The position numbers were made by a program, and so were the translations under genes. From NCBI GenBank assembly GCA_008828725.1, contig MEHQ01003774.1, positions 1 through 64,000 on the forward strand: a stretch of DNA of 64,000 nucleotides, written 5' to 3'. The notes below the pieces were generated by a model. It ran no database searches and had not been told where the DNA came from. It saw only the letters and a list, made by a program, of their open reading frames with translations. Shown piece by piece: positions 48,077 to 58,301 of the stretch; the first letter of the stretch is position 1; every line of letters begins with the position of its first letter. Origin of the DNA: Saccharina japonica. Taxonomy: Eukaryota; Sar; Phaeophyceae; Laminariales; Laminariaceae.

Positions 48077-49055
48077 TTAGAATCCCGTTCGTGCTCACTA
48101 GCGGTGGCCCACGTTAACTGCCACGGATGTCGCATACGGGGTCTCACGCGGTGTCCCACGTGGGCTGAACACTTGCCAGATTCTTACCTGCCGACCCTCT
48201 CGTCTTTCCGGCTTTCCAATATGGATCTATTCTTCGAGTTCAGCGCAAACGCTTTGGATCAATGAGTATCGACGAATAATGCAAATGCGAATGACGAAGG
48301 CCATTTTGTTGCTCTGCATGATATTGTTAGGTTGTTATGCCCACGAGAGATATAACATGTACGTGGGTTTGACAAAATAAAATAACGAAATTCCAACGAC
48401 ACACGCTTTCGGTTATGAAGCGTGGAAGTCTTTTGTACGCACGCGCACGCGCGCCTCTCGAATCTGTACAGGAAGTTTTAGCTAGGCCGAGGTACTGCTG
48501 TAGGTCGGGTGCAGCTCAACCGGTATGTGATGGCCTCGTAGTCGGATCATGGGAGGGAAGTGCGCGTGTGCGTGGGGGGAGTTGGTGTTCATCGCTCTTC
48601 AAACTCAATGAGTAAATGTTACAGCGGGCTGTGTGAGCCAGAGGATAATACTATGATGCGTAAGCGACTATCGTGGCCAGTGTTACGCGGAGGGCCCATT
48701 GTTATAACGGGGGTCAAGCTGTACGAAGCTCCCCGCTAGAGCGATGGAGGTTGAGGATGGGTTCCCCGTCATAGGAACGCCATTATGTTGTGGAAACCCC
48801 GTATCCACCTGAAAGGTCGATATGGGCTATCTTCTCCCACCTGGTGTTTACTCAACACGACCCAAGTGAAAGAAACCAGTCAAATCACCCAAGTGTCCAC
48901 CTCAGTGCCCACACCTGTCCACATACCGTGCACGAGCGTATCCTACCAATTACCTGTCCATTGTCCGCTGTGCGCTTGGCTTACGCTTAACCAACGCCCT
49001 ACGCGTCCCACGTCCGGACATTCGGGGTATTCGAGAGCTCTGGACGAGAGCTTGG

Positions 49056-49440
49056 TTAGGCTTTCAGGAGGAAACTCTCTATCTCCATCGAACTCCACCA
49101 GCAATGAGTTGAGCCTTCTCTCGGGACTGTCCCGAGAGGCGGACGCTGCTGTAACATAAACTCGTACGCGGGGTCGGGTTTTATCAGGAGGGTGGTTGGA
49201 TTGTCCACCGAAGCGGCATCAGCCAGCCAGGAGAAGATAATCAGGCATGGAATAGTGGCATGCGTCCTCCTGAGAAGACGATGGGAGAAGGGGTGGAAAA
49301 GGAAGAAATTCACGGGAAGAATGTATGAACAACTGGAGAGTATGGAAGCGGAAAATGAAGTGCACAAAAGTAGCCTCCCCCTCGGACACCTTTTCGCCTC
49401 GTACCAAAAAGCCACAGCGACACGCTCGTATGCCATACGC
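49056..49440 (-). repeat. Dispersed repeat with conserved peptide-like frame, copy 1
   Basis: This copy is related to 55520-55930. On the minus strand both contain a frame reading NP(T/P)T(L/F)(L/V)IKPD..YEF (49180 and 55725 regions), and DNA similarity extends to a CTCGTACCA.AAA.CCACAG word on the right. Neither copy is part of a long intact frame. This may be an old retroelement or gene fragment. Confidence 0.35.
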
Positions 49441-49600
49441 TGACCTTACCCGATCGTACCATGATTGTTTCCAACAGGCGGATACTCCGTCATGGTATGT
49501 ATACGAAGCATATCATATCACAACACAAGAATCCCCACGGGTACGTTTATTATGTACCACAACGGTATGGGGACGTGGGCCCGCAGAACACGCAATAAAC

Positions 49601-50030
49601 CAGGGCCTTCCTCGGGAAAATTCCCGAAGATTTCGGGAATCGAGTAAATCAACCGTAACAGAGTTACGAATGAGGAATAAACAATGGCTAAAACAACTTA
49701 ACCCTTATAGGACTGGAGTCCCGTTTTGGGGACACATTACTTATAATTAGAGTGGTTTGTCCCCAAAACGGGACTGCAGTCCTCAAAGGGTTAAGAGAGA
49801 CAAAACCATGGCGAATCGAATGACGGTTTTTTTTTCAATTTAAAAAAAAATCCCGTGGTAAATTACCATGGACCATACCGCGGTTCCTACTAAACACCGT
49901 CATTTGATTCGCCGTGGTTTTGTCTTTCTTAAGGTGCTTTTTCCATTGTTTATTCCTCCTTGGTTAGTTTGATATGGTTGATTTACCTCGATTCCCCAAA
50001 CGTTCGGGAATTTTCCCGAGGAAGGCCCTG
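49601..50030. mobile_element. hAT-type foldback MITE with perfect 8-bp TSD
   Basis: The 430-bp element begins CAGGGCCTTCCTCGGGAAAA and ends with its complement. It is flanked by the exact octamer CAATAAAC on both sides (49593-49600 and 50031-50038). CAGGG termini and 8-bp duplications are hAT hallmarks. Nearly the whole element is one imperfect hairpin: matching arm blocks include ATCGAGTAAATCAACC, GAGGAATAAACAATGG and GACAAAACCATGGCGAATC with complements on the right. The left arm is longer because another element is inserted in it. Confidence 0.88.
49702..49790. mobile_element. piggyBac-like mini-element inside the hAT hairpin
   Basis: The 89-bp element is flanked by TTAA (49698-49701 and 49791-49794) and has terminal inverted repeats CCCTTATAGGACTGGAGTCC and GGACTGCAGTCCTCAAAGGG; the inner CCCGTTTTGGGGACA also pairs with TGTCCCCAAAACGGG. 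A TTAA duplication with CCCTT ends is the piggyBac pattern. The right arm of the host hairpin retains a single TTAA (49929-49932) at the matching place. Confidence 0.82.
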
Positions 50031-50149
50031 CAATAAACATAACTCCGTATAATAAGATCGCATCAGATATATAGACCAACACCGGACGGAATATTGCAGC
50101 TATGAATACTACAATCCTGCATCGATGTAATTGAGTTCTATGCACCGAA

Positions 50150-50465
50150 AATGGCGCGATTATTTTTTCGCACCCCCCCTCATGGCAGCATTGTCATTAT
50201 GATGTGCATTATATCCTAGAGTCGAAGTATATCATCTTAATCTTCGAGATACGTAGTACAGTACTGTAAATCGATACCTGGTATGCATATATATATGTGT
50301 ATCACTGATTTTCAGTGTCCTCCGAACTATACGTCCAATCTTAATATTAATGATAATCACTGACCGACAAATTGAATGATATCATCCGAAACATTTCCCG
50401 CGAAATTCCAAAAATACGTGCGGAATCACCAGGAACACAATTAAGCTTGTATTGCACGCATAATA
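50150..50465. other. No recognised feature
   Basis: AT-rich sequence with a C-run (50174-50179) and an AT dinucleotide patch (50286-50296). No gene or repeat match was found. Confidence 0.35.
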
Positions 50466-50471
50466 TAATAA

Positions 50472-51056
50472 TGGGCATCGGCCAAAAAAAGGTACACCTG
50501 GTCCGTTCGGGGACAAAAAAAGGTACATACTAAAATCAAATTTGAAACGCACCCCACGAACCTGCCGTTCCTTGCATCGCAAAGTAGAGTTTTTTCATGC
50601 TCTTCGTGCTCGCCAGGTGGCTACGTATACGAGGAACGAACGCCTGCTGCTGTATTCTCCCTTCTCAGCTTGCGGCAATCCCGAAGGGGAGCCTTCTATC
50701 TAGTATTATTTCGGCGGAGGTGTGCAAGCAGATATATATATGTGTGTGTCGCTCGAGTGGCGTGTGGTGCGAGGTGCGAAGGGAGGAGGGGGTCTCCGCG
50801 TACGTCGGCATTTGTATAGGGGGCATAGGGTGGAAATATGAAGGGCCTCATTGGCTTAAAAACGACAAAAAAAAAGTGAAAGTCAAGCAGAGTAGACATA
50901 ATCAGGAATACCTGGGTTTTAAAGAGGCAAAAACAGGTACAACGAGTTTTGAACCAATGACAGGGCACGTGGAGTGCGTTGTTTACTTGATTTTAAGTAT
51001 GCACCTGTTTTTGGCCGCAAACGGACCAGGTGCACCTGTTTTTGGCCGCTGCCCTA
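50472..51056. mobile_element. Element with ~85-bp terminal inverted repeats
   Basis: The left end GGGCATCGGCCAAAAAAAGG, followed by TACACCTGGTCCGTT and AAAAAAAGGTACATACT, pairs with the right end, where the complement reads GGGCAGCGGCCAAAAACAGG, TGCACCTGGTCCGTT and AAAAACAGGTGCATACT. Arms are about 80% identical. The unique interior of about 400 bp has no convincing gene. No clear target duplication is visible, so the superfamily is not assigned. Confidence 0.6.
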
Positions 51057-51099
51057 AAATAATTCATCGGCTACATGACACTTTACAATAGCAGTACGT

Positions 51100-52100
51100 A
51101 GCTATGTACAACTTCAACAACAACTGCTACTATTGTTACGGTAGAACCTAACAGTTGACTACCTGCTATGGAAACACCAAGCTCGTTCAAATTCCATACT
51201 CGTGATTAACCACCAGAGAAACACAGAACAAAAAACGTTTCCCACATATTTGGTACGGGATGCGTATTTCCCGGCGTATCCAAGCAGTACCACCACGCAC
51301 AGACCACCACGCACAGAGAGAGCTTTTCCACAACTCATGGCGCATCAACGGTGCCGGTGCCGATGGCAGGGCCGAGTGTGCCGGCACCGCTGAGCCTGGC
51401 CTGTCGACGGGTCATGGCGGTGATCGAGCGTCCGACCAAGAAGTGACTGTACCGAGCGCTCCTCCGAAAGCGAGTGTACTCCGGTATTTGGTATGCTGCT
51501 TCTATTCGATCGAGAGCTAAAGACACCGCCAATGACGTCCATGCTAGATCTCCGATATCGATAGCCACCCGACGTACTACTGTGTGTAGGTGGGTAGTGC
51601 ATAGTACTGTAAATAGCGTTGAGTTCGCACACGGGTGGGATTGTTTTTCAGCTTTAGATACTTTCAGAACCGAAGGGTTGCCAAGATCAAACAAGGTGAT
51701 TTGGGAACGATATGCGCGAGAGGCTTCAGAGATTGCTTTGTTCGGCTTTATCACCTGTACCGTTGCCGATAAAACGAGCGCTGAACACGATCGCACACTT
51801 GTGCGAACTCAACGCTCTTGACGGTACTCTAGAACTACTACTGTAGTACAGCAGTAGTAACACGTTGCTAATGTCTGTGCTTCATGTATGCATGGAGTAA
51901 TATGATATATCGCACCTCAAACCCTTTTCCCGCCCAGACGATTGCGTGTCCTTGCAACGTCAAGCCCCCCTAGAGGCAAGCTGCCGGTGATAAGTCCCTT
52001 TTGGTTGCACAGCAGGCATACTTGATTACGGTTTCATCACAGAACGCACACTTTTGTGTTTTACCGATCAGCTAATAGTCACGATTTAAGTTCCATAATC
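51100..52100. other. No gene recognised
   Basis: A minus-strand frame of about 150 codons (51335-51796) overlaps other open frames and matches nothing I know. Composition gives no clear support for coding. Confidence 0.3.
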
Positions 52101-52124
52101 CACTACTATTAAGAATCATCACAA

Positions 52125-52570
52125 TGAAACGGCCGATTTACATATTTGAGACTTGCCTTTCCGACGAGAAGGATTACTGAAAATATTAGGTTTCGTATTG
52201 GAAGAGATGTACTTCCCTCACAGTCAAAATTCACACTGTAAACTATTGCCATTTGTAACAACCGTCGGTGACAAACAAAAGCCGTACGTAAGAGGAATCG
52301 GTAGTCTCGAGATATCAAAGAACCAAGAAAATCGCGATTTATAGGGGAGGTACCTCGCTCCTAAACGCCAATTTCCTTATATCCTCTCTTTCACGAGCCT
52401 TTCAAGGCTGATTTCATTTTTTGTTTTGTATCGATATCTACCATCGAGGAACATATATATATATCATGTTATCTTGATTGTGAGCGAAATACAGCTCTTA
52501 GAAAAACGAGTACCCAAAATAGTTCGTCATGCTCACAGGAAAGAGAATTCTGAATTTGGAAAATCAGCTG
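52125..52570 (+). mobile_element. TIR mini-element, copy 2
   Basis: This is a diverged copy of 38902-39343: GAAACGGCCGATTT, CTTGCCTTTCCGA.GAG, GAGATGTACTTCCCTCACAGT, ACTGTAAACTATTGCC, GTAGTCTCGAGATATC, TACCATCGAGGAACATAT, GTGAGCGAAATACAGCTCTTA and a decayed right end (GGAAAATCAGCTG). Order and orientation match copy 1 throughout. Confidence 0.65.
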
Positions 52571-52654
52571 ACATTAGTTGGTATATAATCAGCAACCAAC
52601 AACAAAATATCACGTGATTAAAATTAACAATCAAAATTAATCATAATCGACACA

Positions 52655-52820
52655 CGAATATAACTTATGACAAGGCTTTCCTTTGGGGTGGTAGTAAGAC
52701 GGGTGTTGATTCTTGCACGAATACAATGTACTCGTAGTTGGATTTGGGCTACTCCGATAAAACTTGCAGGTGTATTGGGGATTAGTGGGGCCACAACGAG
52801 TTGCAATTTTACAATGCATT
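52655..52820 (-). repeat. Dispersed repeat, copy 2
   Basis: The minus-strand match to 39760-39940 has the shared words AAAATTGCAA, CCTGCAAGTTTT, TATTCGTGCAAGAAT and CCCCAAAGGAAAGCCTTG. Confidence 0.55.
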
Positions 52821-53107
52821 GAACGCTAGCCTGCACCGGAGAAGGGGGGTGAAGAGTGGAAAACCCCCGGGGCTGCTCTAACGGCAACCCCACGCTAACA
52901 TCCGTATACTCGAGCCAACTCCCAACCCAACTGGCGACATCGAACTCTTGCCGCCAGCCTCCATCACAATATGGGGGTTTACCCGATTTACGAATGTCCT
53001 CTTACGCCCCCCCCCACTTGCAATATCATAGGGAACGCATGTGATAAAACACTTCTCCGTACTTTCAAGTCTGCCTAGTCATATCCAAACGTGTGGTTAA
53101 CTCGCCC

Positions 53108-53944
53108 CTACTCTGTGCTCTGCCCCCGCTGAATCCCACCACTAGTTCCTTCCTGGGCCATAGCATCTGCTGCCCAAGTCGCGTCCTTTCCGTGACTGCG
53201 GTCATACGCTTTGTACGCATCGGACACCCATTGTCCTTTACGCTGCAACACCTCTGGTGTGGCACCCCCCGCCGACAAGTGCGTTTCTCCTCTAGTCCTC
53301 AGGGAGTGCAAGGTGTATTCCTCCGCACGCACTCCCGCCAAAACAACCACTTTCCGCAAAGCTGTCGTCCCTTGCTGTTGTCTCCAAATGGACCATCTGC
53401 CATTACCAACGCCAAACGCCACCGAGGGGGCCGACGAGGGAACAAACAGGTAACAGGACATCAATTCGATAATGAGATCGGCAGCACCACCACCCTCGCC
53501 CACACGCTTGCACGAAACAGCAGTCGGAGAACCGGCAGCGGCCCGTGGACTGAAACTGCCGGCACAGGACGGAGCTCTTCTTCCTTGCCGTATCCGTCCT
53601 GGCGGGGGCGGGGCTGCGGTTCTGCTTGGGTGCCCCGTCCCGACTGCAGACCCAAAGACAACGAAGACACTCTGCCCCCGTACATGGGGACGGTGTACAT
53701 ATTGTATGACCCTCGTACCCTGGAAATTGTATACTTCGTATGGGTACGACCTATTAACTTTCTGGGAGCAATTGACGTAATTTAACAGAGGATTTCCCGT
53801 GGATTTCCTGAAAAATATTCGAAAAAGCGTGCCGCTTGCGCCAATAGCCTTTGCCAGTCCTCTTGTCCCACAAATCGTTCCAGATAAAGTACCAAATATA
53901 TTACGGTTTTTGTGGTGGTCCGCACATTGTGTCAGCTTGCCCAA
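53108..53944 (-). pseudogene. Tyrosine recombinase (integrase-like), N-terminally degraded
   Basis: The open frame of about 278 codons ends with a clear tyrosine recombinase C-terminal domain: EYTLHSLRTRGETHLSAGG (catalytic H-x-x-R, residues ~213-216), TPEVLQRKGQW (Trp at the third catalytic-box position) and SDAYKAY with the candidate Tyr nucleophile at ~244 or 247. Upstream, LRKVVVLAGVRAEEY also fits. Further N-terminal the frame is low-complexity and Pro/Gly/Arg-rich, and the first catalytic Arg box and core-binding domain are missing, so frameshifts or truncation are likely. Such domains occur in Crypton, DIRS and phage-like integrases of eukaryotic mobile elements; the class cannot be fixed without the rest. 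Confidence 0.72.
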
Positions 53945-53995
53945 AACGCGCGGCGAAGCCTTGCACGGGTCGAGCCTTAGCCTGCACTTGGATTA

Positions 53996-54022
53996 GGGTT
54001 AGGGTTAGGGTTAGGGTTGGGT
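53996..54022 (+). repeat. Interstitial telomeric tract (TTAGGG)4
   Basis: Four perfect TTAGGG units followed by a degenerate TTGGG lie inside otherwise ordinary sequence, about 50 bp upstream of the degraded recombinase frame. The unit indicates a TTAGGG-type telomere in this organism. Confidence 0.9.
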
Positions 54023-54399
54023 TGCGTCGACGGTTAATCGTGTTTCTGATAAAATAAACACAACCAAAAACGCGTAAAACCAGCTAGAAATAAATCATAA
54101 CGTATCTGGTACTTTATCTGGTACGAGTTTTGGGATAAGATCGGTGAAGGCGCCTTGCTTGCGCAGACGGAAAGCGCAAAACAAAACATGTTATTCACCG
54201 AGCAAGTATCTACGCTACAGCACTACCTGTTGGTCCGTGATCTGTACAACAGCAGCACAGCAATAAGCTCATATTATCACGGAATACAGCAGTTCTGTCC
54301 ATGCAGCCACACTCCTTCCGTCTGAGCTACCGTCGCAGAAGTCGAGCTTCGTCCGCAACGCTCTCCAAGCAGCCCCCTTGATCCTCCTCACTATCACTC

Positions 54400-55040
54400 T
54401 CCCAACCCCACGCTTACCACCCTTCCCGCAACGCTTTCGCGGCCAAAAGAAACCTCGACCTCGCAGTCATAACCGCTTCCACCTTACGCCCGCACAGGCT
54501 CGCGTCGTGAATCGGTAGGGCGCTTTGCGGAACAGGCAGCGGTGGCGGCGGCGGTGCCTGCTCTCCCATATCATTGTGTCCCCGCTGTGTTTCACCTTTT
54601 CCTTGCTTTTGTTTTATCGTCTCTGGGCGGCGCCGGCGGAGGTGGCGGTGGCTTGGGCGGTAGCGGTTCGTCGGTTTCGCCATCTCACCCTTATGCTCCG
54701 TCTCCTCCAATTGGTGTGACGACAGTGGCGGCAGTGGAGAATGCTTCTCTTCCGGCCCTTTGTTTACCTAATACTCCTTGTCAAAACCCTGTTCTTCCCC
54801 CAAAACCTTGATCCCCTCCTCGTCGGCCGATGACTTCTGTCGCCACTGCGACTGCGTCAGCACATGTTTCAGAAGCGGCGGCAGCGCCGGAACTTGATCC
54901 AGCCACCTATCTGGTTTATCGATCTACCGCGGTGGCGGCAACTCCTGGTCGATTCTGATTCCCGTCTCCTGCCTTACCTACACTGCGTGATGCGACGGCG
55001 GCGGGCCGGTGGCTGCCGTGGTGGCGTTTCCTCCGGTTTT
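54400..55040 (+). other. GC-rich region with possible coding fragments
   Basis: Two plus-strand frames look mildly protein-like. One, from the ATG at 54542, encodes a Gly/Ser/Pro-rich peptide of 89 residues ending at 54811. Another, at about 54830-54958, reads MTSVATATASAHVSEAAAA, then PELDPATYLVYRSTAVAATP. They are in different frames, no acceptor-donor pair is obvious, and a minus-strand frame (54414-54710) overlaps. This could be a decayed Gag-like or exon sequence. Confidence 0.2.
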
Positions 55041-55044
55041 ACCC

Positions 55045-55270
55045 TCAGGCCGGCGCATGCTATGATAGACGTTTACTACGTTGTTTTTGAGCTGCTCGCT
55101 TGAGTAGCCCCATACGTCACCGAAAACTGAGTTTTGGAGGAAATCTAAAGTGCTACTGTAAGTTTTCTATGAAAAATATTTCAACACAAGAATGAAAGCA
55201 GGACGAGTTTGGGTTAAGGAACCCAATCGTTTTGAAACTGTTTCAGCCTTTCCCTTTACATAGCACGCGC
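55045..55270 (+). repeat. Diverged direct repeat, copy 1 (partner at 59.74 kb)
   Basis: Words shared in order with 59742-59990 are (G/A)CGCATGCTA.GATAGACGT, AGCTCC/AGCTGCTC with CATACGTC.CCGAAA, TAAAGTGCTAC, AACGAGTTTGG/GACGAGTTTGGGTT and GGAACCC.ATC. The spacing of about 4.7 kb would suit LTRs of an old retroelement, but no terminal duplication or pol is recognised. Confidence 0.45.
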
Positions 55271-55519
55271 CCCCCCTCTCTCTGCCCCCTCGGCTTCTCT
55301 TCTTGACGCTGCTGCTACTGCTGCTCTTGTTCGGCCGCGATCACTACCGAAAGGCCGACGAGTGCATGCTGCTTGACGTTTAATCCATATCGTTGCTGCT
55401 GGACTAGTTGGTTCGTGATCGCCTTCTTCACTCCGATGAGTCCGTCCTGTCTTGGGTTGATCTGCTTACCGGTCACGGAACGTGATTACTCCATACCGTT
55501 GGATGGTCTCCTCCTGCAG

Positions 55520-55930
55520 CTAGCTCAACCACGGCCTCGTTTCTTGATCTCCTGCAGTATCGGTGTGCAGCTTGCTCAACTTGTAACTTTCCGCTGCGAG
55601 GTGTCTTGTCGTTTCCCCATCCAATTGCATGGCTAAACCCGGTGCTGTCTCTCGCGCACGAAATATTTCGATTAATCGTTTACCAGTGTAATGAGTAAAC
55701 TCGTACACTGCGTCGGGCTTTATCACGAAAGTGGGTGGGTTGCGCACAGGAGCGCCATCAGGCAACTATAAGATTATTATCAGGCATAAAGTTCATCTAT
55801 TATTGGTTCTCCGGGGAATACTATGGGAGAAGCGGGACCAGAGGAAGTCGAAGGCTGAGCCCAAAAGCCCCCCCCCCTCCCCGGTCGAACTCCTCCCCTT
55901 CTCGTACCACAAAACCACAGGGCAAGCACA
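55520..55930 (-). repeat. Dispersed repeat with conserved peptide-like frame, copy 2
   Basis: The minus strand reads NPPTFVIKPDAVYEFTHYTG and continues KRLIEIFRARE, running on to about 55520. It corresponds to the 49.1-49.4 kb copy. The frame is open for 81 codons, but no start or family is recognised. Confidence 0.35.
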
Positions 55931-55976
55931 GGGCGTGTTGTGGTATGACGCGTGCTACGATGGCGGTAGAGCATTT

Positions 55977-56710
55977 CGGCTGACATGGTTTTGGAATGAC
56001 GGGGCTTCCATAACACAGAACCGTAGGAATTTTATTAGTTTTGTTTGTATTTGTTTCGTGTTATACTTCAGTCCATTGGATTGTTCATCAGGGAGCATTT
56101 TTGATTAAATATGAAACTTCTTTGGGGTGAGGTATAGAGGTCGTCATGTGACCGCCCCCAGAAAAAGCGCGGAAAAAGCGCGGCGCACCTCTACCGTGGC
56201 ATGCGTCGTACCATGAATAGTATTCCAATATGTGCATACTCCTCCGTCATGATACATTTATATATCATACCACAACACAACACAACACAATAATCCCTAC
56301 TCTTATTGTGCACCAGTACCACGCTGGTATGGGGATGAGTATCTCGGCTGACATGGTTTTGGAATGACGGGGCTTCCATAAAACAGAACTGTCGGAATTT
56401 CACTTGCATATTTTCAACTATTTTTCGTTTTGTACTTCAGCCCATTGGATTGCTTCATCAGGTAGAACTTTGGATTAAATATGAAACTGTTATCGGGTTA
56501 GGTATAGAGCTGGCCAAGTGGCCGCCCCCAGGAAACGCACGGCGCACCTCTACCGTCGCATGCGTTGTATACCATAATGTGCCTTCACCCTATCGTAACA
56601 TGAATAGTGTTCCAATATGTGCATACTCCGTCATGATACATTTAGATATCATACCACAAGACAACACAACAATCCCTACTCATATTCTGTGCTATATTGA
56701 TATGGGGATG
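55977..56710 (+). repeat. 368-bp tandem duplication
   Basis: GGCTGACATGGTTTTGGAAT begins both units (55978 and 56346). The units share GGGGCTTCCATAA.ACAGAAC, GGATTAAATATGAAACT, TAGGTATAGAG, CCGCCCCCAG, GCGCACCTCTACCGT, CCAATATGTGCATACTCC and ATATCATACCACAA. Identity is roughly 85% by eye. The second unit continues into text homologous to 50039-50150. Confidence 0.8.
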
Positions 56711-56869
56711 TGGGCTCGCGAGCACCCGCCAAATGGTTATCCTTGCGAGTAGATTGTAGCAGGTATAGAGCAGCACCCGAAATAATGTTCCAGCTATGAA
56801 CACTACAATTCTACATGACGTAGTGCACCTCCTACATCGAACAACAGTGATTCCATAACTTTCTAACAC

Positions 56870-58250
56870 TCCGAACTATCTGTGCCATTTATATCATCTC
56901 CAGCGATGCCCACCCGACCACTAACCAACCCCGGCTCTTCGGCGAACACTAGCCATACCCTCCATCCTTGTCTGCATATGGGTCAACAGGCCTGTTGCAG
57001 AGATCGAGGACGCTACTTCCGTTGTGCGGTCGGCATGGGGCATGCTCGACTGAAACCTACGCACGCGGCTACCACTACATGTTCTCTCTGGTTCTTTGAA
57101 AGTGTACCAGATATACACAAACTAGTGCGGCGTATGTTCTTCCTGGCATTCTGAAGAGGGTTCATTCATAAACATGCACCCCTAGCATTCTGTCTAAATG
57201 GTGTAATTTCGGTGATGTAAAAGGCTGATCGGGATGTTTTTGCTGCACCTTCTCTTTCACCATGCGCAATGGATAGTTTCAGCTCAATCCCTGCTGGGAT
57301 TTTCTCTTTTTGAAAACGTTGTTCTACCGCACCCAGTGGGCTTGTTACCTATAAAGAAGGAACAACATAAATCAGGTACGTGTGAGAACCACGTTCTTGA
57401 CTACGAGATGGTCAACATGTGTGGCGTTCAACTACTGCTGCTTTAGTATCAAGCCAAGCTTGCCAGGATTTCTCAAGTATCGTGTCAAAAAAGAGGTTTA
57501 TGCGCCTGACGGCGCATACCTTGAATTAAAGCGATCCCAAGACCATTGGCAGAAGGACAGGAGGGATTGTGGGGTTGACATGAAGCCTTGGTTTGCAAAA
57601 AGTAAGAAAATAATGTCATAGCGTATGTCCAAGGAAATAAAAACTGTTCGTGCGACGCGAGCTTCCTGTGGTATTAATAATGGGTAACGATACTTGGCAT
57701 CCAGAACCATAATCCAACGTCCAACGTGCTGTCGACAGTGCGAACACGCGAACAGGGGTCCTAGTTCCCTTCCCAGCTGCGTATCAGCGAAAGCAATCCC
57801 CCGATATAACGCGAAAGTTACCCCTGTAAAAGAAGACTCCGAGTAAGAGCTTTGTGGAAACAGAATGTAAACACCTACGGGCCCCCGGCGGCGCACCACT
57901 TAGCACTTTGAAAATAGAAGAATGTTTCCTTGCTGTGATCCAATGCAGTATTCCTGTGTTGTTGTGGTCGTTCGACTACACAGCTTGTATCTCTCTAGGA
58001 TGAAGAATCGCCCCCCACACTGGGTGTATTGGTTATCTGTAGGAGCGGTGATTAAGCGGAGTGTGACCGGTTCTGCATTGTTTGTTTCGTCTGAGTAAGC
58101 TTGCTGAGCAGATCTTAATATTTATTTGTGGGCAAGTTGACTTACAACTGGACTGTGAATTACGTCGAGACGATGTGCGTTCCGATTATACCACTGCCAC
58201 ATGGGGGGTCTATAGGCTCAAATGGTACTTTGGTTGAAACGCAGGATTTG
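56870..58250. other. No gene recognised
   Basis: Several open frames of 60-130 codons occur on both strands without a family match or linked splice sites. Confidence 0.35.
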
Positions 58251-58301
58251 CCTTATTTCTCCTCACATTTGCAAAAACTAACTGCTGAGAGCGCGTGGCG
58301 T

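Larger units (their letters stand above)
49443..50150 (+). repeat. Dispersed repeat interrupted by a hAT-type element
   Basis: 49443-49600 and 50039-50150 together match the uninterrupted text at about 56575-56860: ACTCCGTCATG, ATATCATA.CACAA.ACAACA, GGTATGGGGA.GTGGGC, then AGCTATGAA.ACTACAAT and CTACAT/CTGCAT. The uninterrupted copy at 56 kb serves as an approximate empty site for the insertion at 49601. Confidence 0.6.

Noticed and set aside
57498..57899. 133-codon minus-strand frame
   Set aside because: No recognised family, overlapping frames on the other strand and no splice or repeat support.
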